Source: Methanosarcinales archaeon
Lineage (GTDB): Archaea; Halobacteriota; Syntropharchaeia; Alkanophagales; Methanospirareceae
Reading direction: 5' to 3'
DNA: 12,490 nt
Assembly: GCA_025464345.1 (NCBI GenBank)
Contig: JAODGP010000026.1
Location: forward strand, 1-12,490
The translations under genes and the position numbers were made by a program. Below the pieces are notes generated by a model. That model was not told the DNA's origin. It was given only the letters and a program-made list of their open reading frames with translations, and searched no databases. Within the stretch, counting starts at the first letter, position 1; each line of letters starts with the position of its first letter. Below, in pieces: positions 7,175-12,490 of this stretch.

Positions 7175-7221
7175 GGTGAGAAAAAATGAGCGAGAGGGCA
7201 GACAGAGATGATAACGGCTGA
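7175..7221 (+). promoter_or_regulatory. thiC leader with a good ribosome site and an 11-codon out-of-frame reading frame
   Basis: GGTGAG (7175-7180) lies five bases before an ATG at 7186 that opens an 11-codon frame ending TGA at 7219-7221. This overlaps the ATG at 7208 chosen for the thiC-family gene, but in another frame. The thiC start itself has only a partial site (GAGAGGG, 7192-7198). The short frame may be a leader peptide, or the first seven codons may be the original gene start split off by a one-base change. A TATA-like AAATAAATAGG sits just upstream. Confidence 0.3.
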
Positions 7222-8458
7222 GGATATAAAGCGGGTTGCACAGGCGGAAGGTATCAGCGTAGACAGGCTGAAACGGCTTATTGAGTCCGGCAGGGTGGTA
7301 ATACCACGTAATGTGAAGCGTGACGGCGATATCGTACTGAAAGCGATAGGCGAGTGCATGAGCACGAAGGTGAACGTGAATGTAGGTACGTCAAAGGACT
7401 ACGTGAATATAGAGGAGGAGGTGGACAAGGCGCGAGTGGCTGTACGATACGGTGCTGACACAGTGATGGACCTCTCTACCGGTGGTGATCTCGATGAGGT
7501 TCGCAGGCGGATACTGAAGGAGGTGAATGTACCAGTGGGCACAGTGCCGATATACCAGGCTGCGGTGAGTAACCGTGCGGTGGTGGACATGAGCTCGGAT
7601 GACATGTTCAATGCAGTTCGCAGGCATGCGGAAGATGGTATAGATTTCGTCACCATCCATGCCGGTGTGAACCTGAACACGCTGGAGCGGTTGCGCCGAA
7701 GTGACCGCATACTGAACGTTGTCAGTCGTGGTGGTGCCTTCCTCGTCGGGTGGATGATACATAACGAACTTGAGAATCCGTTCTACAAAGAATATGACTA
7801 CCTGCTGGATATAGCGAAGGAGTATGAATTGACGTTGAGTCTGGGCGATGGTATGCGCCCGGGCTGCATCGCCGATGCATCAGACCGTGCGAAATTCATG
7901 GAGAATATAATACTCGGTGAGCTCGTCAGAGCAGCACGTGAGCGCGGCGTGCAGGTGATCGTTGAGGGTCCGGGTCATGTACCGCTGGACGAAATAGAAG
8001 CATCTGTGAAGGCTATAAAGCATATAACCGATTTTGCACCCCTTTATCTGCTCGGACCGCTCGTGACCGATATCGCACCCGGCTATGACCATATAGTGAG
8101 TGCGATAGGTGGTGCAGTGGCGGGCATGTATGGTGCTGATTTCCTGTGCATGGTCTCGCCGTCTGAGCATCTCGCTTTACCCTCGCTGGACCATATAATT
8201 GATGGTACCGTGGTCACGAAGATAGCAGCACATATCGCGGATACGGTGAAGGCGGGACAGGCAGAACGTGCGAGGCAACAGGACAGGGAGATGGCGTATG
8301 CACGCAAGAGTCTCAACTGGAAGCGTCAGTTTGAACTCGCCATAGATCCCGCAGAAGCGCGTATGATAAAGTCTAACAGACCATCGGAGAGCGAAGCGTG
8401 CTCCATCTGTGGCGATCTCTGTGCGATAAAGCTGGTGAAGGAGTTTCTGGAACACTAA
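7208..8458 (+). CDS. thiC: phosphomethylpyrimidine synthase family protein (ThiC, or 5-hydroxybenzimidazole synthase paralogue)
   Basis: This is a 416-residue member of the ThiC radical-SAM family. ThiC rearranges aminoimidazole ribotide into hydroxymethylpyrimidine phosphate for thiamine. Signatures are IPRNV (32-36), MDLSTGGD (87-94), GTVPIYQA (111-118), LGDGMRPG (212-219) and VEGPGHVP (252-259). The C-terminal iron-sulfur cysteines are C398, C401 and C405, that is CSICGDLC, a Cx2Cx3C spacing; the bacterial motif is Cx2Cx4C. It lacks the extra N-terminal domain of long bacterial ThiC, as short archaeal and clostridial forms do. The paralogue BzaF makes 5-hydroxybenzimidazole from the same substrate and looks very similar, so the product is not certain. 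It is followed 18 bases later by sepS, probably in one operon. The start is slightly uncertain because of the overlapping leader frame. Confidence 0.88.
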   Translation: MITAEDIKRVAQAEGISVDRLKRLIESGRVVIPRNVKRDGDIVLKAIGECMSTKVNVNVGTSKDYVNIEEEVDKARVAVRYGADTVMDLSTGGDLDEVRRRILKEVNVPVGTVPIYQAAVSNRAVVDMSSDDMFNAVRRHAEDGIDFVTIHAGVNLNTLERLRRSDRILNVVSRGGAFLVGWMIHNELENPFYKEYDYLLDIAKEYELTLSLGDGMRPGCIADASDRAKFMENIILGELVRAARERGVQVIVEGPGHVPLDEIEASVKAIKHITDFAPLYLLGPLVTDIAPGYDHIVSAIGGAVAGMYGADFLCMVSPSEHLALPSLDHIIDGTVVTKIAAHIADTVKAGQAERARQQDREMAYARKSLNWKRQFELAIDPAEARMIKSNRPSESEACSICGDLCAIKLVKEFLEH

Positions 8459-8476
8459 CCGAGAGGATTGGTAAAG

Positions 8477-10066
8477 ATGCGATTCAACCCTGAGGAGATA
8501 AGGGAATCAGCGAGGCGTGACTTCGAAGCTACGTGGCTCGAAAGCGTCAAATATGCGTCAGAACGAGCTATAAATGAGTCGTTCCCCCGGTCTCGTCTAT
8601 CTTTCGGCAAGCCCCATCCGGTATTTGAAACGATCCAGAGATTGAGGGAGGCGTATCTGAGGCTCGGGTTCGATGAGGTCATGAATCCTGTTATAATAGA
8701 CGAGGAAGAGGTGAAGAAGCAATTTGGCAAAGAGGCACTCGCGGTTCTCGACCGTTGTTATTATCTCGCAGGTCTGCCACGACCTGATATAGGCTTCTCA
8801 GAATCGAGGGTGAAGCAGCTGAACTCGCTCTTCAACCGTGAATTCACACGTGAGGAGATAGAATCGCTTCAGGATACCATGCATAGATACAAGAAGGGCG
8901 AGATAGATGGCGACGACCTGGTGTACGAGATAGCAGCCAGTATAGGAGTGACCGATATGGAAGTGACGAAGGTGCTTGATACAGTGCTGCCTGAACTGAA
9001 GAGTCTTGCACCCATAGCGACGAGGAGCACGCTCAGGTCTCATATGACTTCCGGGTGGTTCCTCACCCTTGCTTCACTCTGGGATAAGCGTAAGTTCCCG
9101 ATAAAGCTGTTCTCGGTTGATAGATGTTTCAGACGAGAGCAGCGAGAGGGCGAGACACGGCTCAGGAATTACCATTCGGCGTCCTGTGTGTACTGTAACG
9201 AGGAAGTGAGCATAGACGATGGCAGGGATATAGCCACCGGGCTTCTGGCTCAGTTCGGGTTCGAGCGAATAAAATTCCGTGAGGATGAGAAGCGTTCCAA
9301 GTATTACATGCCGGGCACGCAGATAGAGGTGTTCTGCCATCACCCCCGGATAGACTGGGTGGAGGTGGCTACTTTCGGCATATATTCGCCCACTGCCCTG
9401 GCACAGTATGATATACCTTATCCTGTATTGAACCTCGGACTGGGTGTGGAGCGGTTAGCAATGATATTGAATGATGTGGACGATGTGCGTGCACTGGCAT
9501 TCCCGCAGTTCTATGGCTCATGGGAACTGAGTGATATGGAACTGGCGGGCATGGTCGCTCTGGAGCACACACCCTCCACGATAGAAGGTAATGAGATAGC
9601 GGATGCAATCATACGAGTATGCGAGGAGAAGGGTGACGAGCAATCGCCATGCGAGTTTCTTGCGTATCGTGGCTCGTTATTCGGTACCGGTATAGATGTG
9701 TGTGTCACGGAGCCTGAGGCTGATACGCTCCTCTGTGGTCCTGCATATCTGAATGAGGTGATAGCATATGAGGGTTCTATAATGGCGATACCGCGAACCA
9801 AGCGCTGGGAGAAGGTATTTGAGTCGGGTATATCCACGAATATAAGATTCCTGGACGCTTTCGCTGCACACGCAGCTTATGAGATAGAGAACTGGGCACG
9901 TGAAGCGGATACGCCTGAACACAGCGTGAGAGTGCGGATAGTTCGGAGTGGCTCAGACATAAACATAAAAATAGATGAGGTTGCGATGCGATACATCACC
10001 GCACATAAGAGGAAGATAGATATAAGGGGTCCTGTATTCATCACTGTGGTTGCGAGAAAGAGATGA
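8477..10066 (+). CDS. sepS: O-phosphoseryl-tRNA(Cys) synthetase
   Basis: This 529-residue class II aminoacyl-tRNA synthetase charges tRNA-Cys with O-phosphoserine. SepCysS then converts the product to Cys-tRNA, the indirect cysteine route of methanogens and relatives. The sequence is close to the Methanocaldococcus enzyme from the first residues (MRFNPEEIRESARRDFEA) onward. Visible are KQFGKEALAVLDRC (81-94), TLRSHMTSGWF (185-195), class II motif 2 around DRCFRREQ (215-222), and motif 3 NLGLGVERLAMI (319-330). ATG at 8477 is preferred over an in-frame TTG nine bases earlier because it matches the family start and follows GAGAGG (8461-8466). It sits 18 bases after the thiC-family stop and 7 before the fmdA homologue. 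SepCysS is not in the window. Confidence 0.96.
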   Translation: MRFNPEEIRESARRDFEATWLESVKYASERAINESFPRSRLSFGKPHPVFETIQRLREAYLRLGFDEVMNPVIIDEEEVKKQFGKEALAVLDRCYYLAGLPRPDIGFSESRVKQLNSLFNREFTREEIESLQDTMHRYKKGEIDGDDLVYEIAASIGVTDMEVTKVLDTVLPELKSLAPIATRSTLRSHMTSGWFLTLASLWDKRKFPIKLFSVDRCFRREQREGETRLRNYHSASCVYCNEEVSIDDGRDIATGLLAQFGFERIKFREDEKRSKYYMPGTQIEVFCHHPRIDWVEVATFGIYSPTALAQYDIPYPVLNLGLGVERLAMILNDVDDVRALAFPQFYGSWELSDMELAGMVALEHTPSTIEGNEIADAIIRVCEEKGDEQSPCEFLAYRGSLFGTGIDVCVTEPEADTLLCGPAYLNEVIAYEGSIMAIPRTKRWEKVFESGISTNIRFLDAFAAHAAYEIENWAREADTPEHSVRVRIVRSGSDINIKIDEVAMRYITAHKRKIDIRGPVFITVVARKR

Positions 10067-10073
10067 ATGTATA

Positions 10074-11426
10074 ATGAGGATACAGATAAAAAACGGTACA
10101 GTTTACGACCCCGGGCATGGAATAGACGGCGAGGTGATGGATCTCTTCGTTGCCGATGGTAAGCTTGTGCCGGAGACCGAGCCCGAGCTCGTGATAGATG
10201 CTAAAGGTAAGACAGTCATGCCCGGTGGTATTGATGTGCACAGCCATATTGCCACTTATGGACTCAATCTGGCAAGATTCTCATTTGGCTTACCCACTCT
10301 GAACCAGATAGGGGAGATATATGCCAGAATGGGCTATACACACGTGAATGAGCCCTTGATGACACTGAATACCGCGAGTTATGTCCACCATGAGCTCGCG
10401 GGCATCCCTATCATTGATACCTCGGCATTACTCGTACTCACACTGTATGATATAGAGAGATGGATCAGAGCAGGAGATACCGGAATGATGAACAGGCTTG
10501 TACTTCAACTTCTTGGTATCACACGGGCGTTAAATGCAATGCTATACGATGTAGGTATTAGATACACGAAGCGGGGGTTCTTTTATCGCGATATATCCAC
10601 GCACAGATGTCTCGATTTCTTCCACAGGCTCTCGCCATTACGTGCTGATATGCCAGAGCTACAGCTGCGGGTGTATCCAGAGCTGCTGAACGAGGATGCC
10701 CGGCTTTTGTGCGCTTTCTGGCTCGTGAATCTCGCTTCAGGCATAGACGATGAGGAGCGCTATGAAGAAGCACTGAAGGTACTGAAATATGGTGGTAATG
10801 CCGATCTGGGCATCTCGTTTTTCAATCCGCATCTGAATATAGGTTATGAACCCGCGAGTAATGATTTCATCAGCATTGATATAGGGCTGGAGAAGCCACT
10901 GGTATTCTCGAGAGTAGAAGAAGCGGCATGTGCCCGCTCTCTGATGTTCGCTCTCGAAGCCGTGAAATATCACGAACAGATCTCCTTCTCCACCACCTGT
11001 GGCTGCATGTTCAACGCGTATCCGCGGATATTCGCAGCTCTGCTCGGTCATACCAGCATGGAAGAACTGCCACACAGGGAGTACTCGATGTATGAACTTG
11101 TAACGATAACGCGTACGAATCCGGCGAGGCAACTCGGGCTGGATCATATCAAGGGGCATCTTGGCACAGGTGCAGATGCGGATATCGCGATCTACGATAC
11201 AGAATCAAAGGATCTGGAGCGGCAACTGGGTAGATGTTCATATCTACTCAAGGGTGGAGAAGTAGTGATAAAGGACGGCGAACTGGTCAACAGGGCAGTA
11301 AGTAAGAGAACGATCTTCCTACCGCTAAAAGTAGAACTGAGCGAAGATTTGATGGAGCTATGCAGCAGAAGGTCGTTCCGGGCAGAGCACATCAAGGTTG
11401 ACGATTGCTTTCTGAGGCATTATTAA
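10074..11426 (+). CDS. divergent formylmethanofuran dehydrogenase subunit A homologue, catalytic residues mostly lost
   Basis: This is a 450-residue amidohydrolase-family protein related to FmdA/FwdA, the subunit that formylates or deformylates methanofuran. The N-terminus matches well (IKNGTVYDP, 5-13; GGIDVHSHIA, 51-60), keeping the first metal pair H56 and H58. The C-terminus also matches (YPRIFAALL, 316-324; REYSMYELVTITR, 335-347; GHLGTGADADIAIYD, 361-375). Real FmdA is near 570 residues. The middle is shortened and I find no counterpart of the carboxylated lysine segment or the later His ligands. Where FmdA has the catalytic TTDHPNG, this protein has TTCGCMF (307-313), so Asp becomes C309. 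It is therefore probably not a working deformylase. ATG at 10074 fits the family start; an in-frame TTG at 10050 inside sepS is less likely. It lies 7 bases after sepS and overlaps the next gene tail to tail by 35 bases. Confidence 0.8.
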   Translation: MRIQIKNGTVYDPGHGIDGEVMDLFVADGKLVPETEPELVIDAKGKTVMPGGIDVHSHIATYGLNLARFSFGLPTLNQIGEIYARMGYTHVNEPLMTLNTASYVHHELAGIPIIDTSALLVLTLYDIERWIRAGDTGMMNRLVLQLLGITRALNAMLYDVGIRYTKRGFFYRDISTHRCLDFFHRLSPLRADMPELQLRVYPELLNEDARLLCAFWLVNLASGIDDEERYEEALKVLKYGGNADLGISFFNPHLNIGYEPASNDFISIDIGLEKPLVFSRVEEAACARSLMFALEAVKYHEQISFSTTCGCMFNAYPRIFAALLGHTSMEELPHREYSMYELVTITRTNPARQLGLDHIKGHLGTGADADIAIYDTESKDLERQLGRCSYLLKGGEVVIKDGELVNRAVSKRTIFLPLKVELSEDLMELCSRRSFRAEHIKVDDCFLRHY

Positions 11427-12066
11427 CCGCTTCTCTGAGCCATATCGCCCAGCAGAGTAACAGTTGAGAGTAGCCTATCGCCCGTGATAGCCTCTCCATT
11501 GCTCTTATGAACTCTATATCGTCGTTTTCGTGAATACCAAATTCATCTGCTACAACACGCTTGATTATCTTGTCTGGCATACTGGTATCCACACCCGCCT
11601 GCATCCTCAGGTACTGGAAAGTGATCAAGCCTACACCGCTTATTCGCCCTATATCGTCTTCCCGCCATTTATCATAATGGGTATGCTCAGCCCAGTCTCT
11701 CAAAGCCTGAAAATCGCTATTAAAATGCGCTCTCCGGGCGTTAAGAATACGGCATATCTCTATCGCCACATGCCATACACGCCTGTTATTCATTATCGCG
11801 CGTAACCGTGCATCATCAGGCGAGAGCCTCGCGAAATCACTGAACGAACATATCTCGCACGTTTCTACATACTCACTGTAAAACCGCCGGACACGTGGCA
11901 CCACGATATTGAAATAGTTCAATCCGCTGGAATCCAGTGCGGCATCAACCACTATCAGTACTGCATTTCCGTTCCATCGTTTACCGTTAAGGCAACGCTG
12001 CTCGCCTGCACGTGCTGCGCCTATTACATTCCTGAACCTCTCTTCGAATATCGCACGTAAATCCAT
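11392..12066 (-). CDS. helix-hairpin-helix protein, DNA-glycosylase-like fold
   Basis: This is a 224-residue soluble, mainly helical protein. Residues 139-158 (GRISGVGLITFQYLRMQAG) have the form of a helix-hairpin-helix with a GVG turn. They are followed by VDTSMPDKIIKRVV (159-172), which resembles the region after the hairpin in the endonuclease III (HhH-GPD) superfamily, where an Asp before the next helix is catalytic; D160 or D165 would be the candidate. No four-Cys iron-sulfur tail is seen, and the catalytic lysine of endonuclease III cannot be placed in the hairpin. Cys residues (C25, C70, C73, C105) are scattered. DNA binding or repair is inference; the hairpin is visible. There is no ribosome site, and a TATA-like ACTATAAA (12081-12088) sits about 19 bases before the ATG. 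The gene converges with and overlaps the fmdA homologue. Confidence 0.6.
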   Translation of the reverse strand: MDLRAIFEERFRNVIGAARAGEQRCLNGKRWNGNAVLIVVDAALDSSGLNYFNIVVPRVRRFYSEYVETCEICSFSDFARLSPDDARLRAIMNNRRVWHVAIEICRILNARRAHFNSDFQALRDWAEHTHYDKWREDDIGRISGVGLITFQYLRMQAGVDTSMPDKIIKRVVADEFGIHENDDIEFIRAMERLSRAIGYSQLLLCWAIWLREAVNNASESNRQP

Positions 12067-12153
12067 TGCTTTATTACACTTTTATAGTTATTCCAGAAAA
12101 TATCTGCAAATCCCAGGCTCTAAATTTCAAATAATATCCAACAATAAAATTCA

Positions 12154-12384
12154 ATGAGCAAAACAGGAGCTGGTCGTGTCCTAACTCTGATATGGAAGAC
12201 AGGCGAGATAAGAGCACAGAACTTCCGATTTTTACCAGCGATGAGTGAACCACACGATGCACTAAAAATCGAAGTTGTGGATGGTAGACGGCGTTGGAAG
12301 CAAAGAACACCTGCAATGGCTGCTGGCATCACGGACCACATCTGGACATTAGAAGAGCTGTTCCGGTTCAAACCACCACCGTAG
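12154..12384 (+). pseudogene. probable C-terminal fragment of a DDE-type transposase
   Basis: This is a 76-codon frame with ATG at 12154, preceded by an in-frame TAA at 12145-12147. The last half, RRRWKQRTPAMAAGITDHIW followed by TLEELF and a proline tail, closely resembles the ending TPAMAAG-x-TDH-x-W-x-x-E-E/L found at the C-terminus of several insertion-sequence transposases in archaea and cyanobacteria. The N-terminal half is less clear. A catalytic DDE core is absent, and no terminal inverted repeat was found within the 106 bases to the right or upstream, so this is probably a remnant. It could instead be a small independent protein that shares the motif. Recognition rests on memory of the motif, hence moderate confidence. 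Confidence 0.45.
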
Positions 12385-12490
12385 CAGGTAAATATCAGGA
12401 AAATGCAGGGTGCGATAGGTCAGTTTAGCGTAGTCTCTCATTTTTTCTCCCTTTACCATGACAGAACATATTGTTCAACCCGCATTATTT

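Noticed and set aside
8468..8476. TTG start for sepS
   Set aside because: ATG at 8477 matches the family N-terminus and leaves normal spacing to GAGAGG.
10050..10073. TTG start of the fmdA homologue inside sepS
   Set aside because: The family N-terminus begins at the ATG at 10074, and the extra eight residues have no counterpart.
12334..12441. A 35-codon minus-strand frame starting near 12441 after a GGGAG stretch
   Set aside because: Short, mostly opposite the transposase-like frame, and without recognisable features.

Overview
The window reads as chromosomal DNA from a methanogen-related archaeon of the Halobacteriota, most like an anaerobic methane- or alkane-oxidising lineage (ANME-1 or Syntrophoarchaeum-like). 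This placement is inference. It rests on genes for O-phosphoseryl-tRNA synthetase (sepS), the F420 precursor enzyme CofG, an archaeal-type aconitase X, a formylmethanofuran dehydrogenase subunit A homologue, and TATA-type promoters with little Shine-Dalgarno sequence. No rRNA or tRNA gene was seen.

Layout. Positions 1-481 (minus strand) hold the start of a secreted protein, cut by the window edge. Positions 546-998 are a non-coding stretch with the wreckage of a plus-strand gene of unknown family. Positions 1147-2319 (minus) are aconitase X, the likely large subunit of phosphomevalonate dehydratase in the archaeal mevalonate pathway. A 253-base divergent gap (2320-2572) follows, with three 22-base dyad repeats at 66-67 base spacing. 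Next is a TctA/DUF112-type membrane permease (2573-3856). Two back-to-back perfect palindromes (3916-3948) separate it from a small convergent conserved-type protein (3950-4273, minus). Facing TATA boxes then drive that small gene and threonine synthase (4311-5567), which overlaps a CoA-binding-fold protein by four bases.

The second half is a run of plus-strand cofactor genes. cofG (6131-7120) is followed by a thiC-family gene (7208-8458), sepS (8477-10066) and a short, divergent fmdA homologue (10074-11426). The last three are spaced 18 and 7 bases apart and look like one operon. The fmdA homologue overlaps, tail to tail, a minus-strand helix-hairpin-helix protein (11392-12066). The right end has a short reading frame resembling the C-terminus of a DDE transposase (12154-12384).

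How the genes fit together. Most are anabolic: isoprenoid precursors (aconitase X), threonine (thrC), deazaflavin (cofG), thiamine or possibly benzimidazole (thiC family), and tRNA-dependent cysteine (sepS). The most unusual item is the fmdA homologue. It keeps the amidohydrolase frame and the first His-x-His pair but appears to have lost the catalytic Asp and other metal ligands, so it may be a pseudoenzyme or have a new role beside sepS. The repeat trio and the tandem palindrome are the best unexplained non-coding signals.
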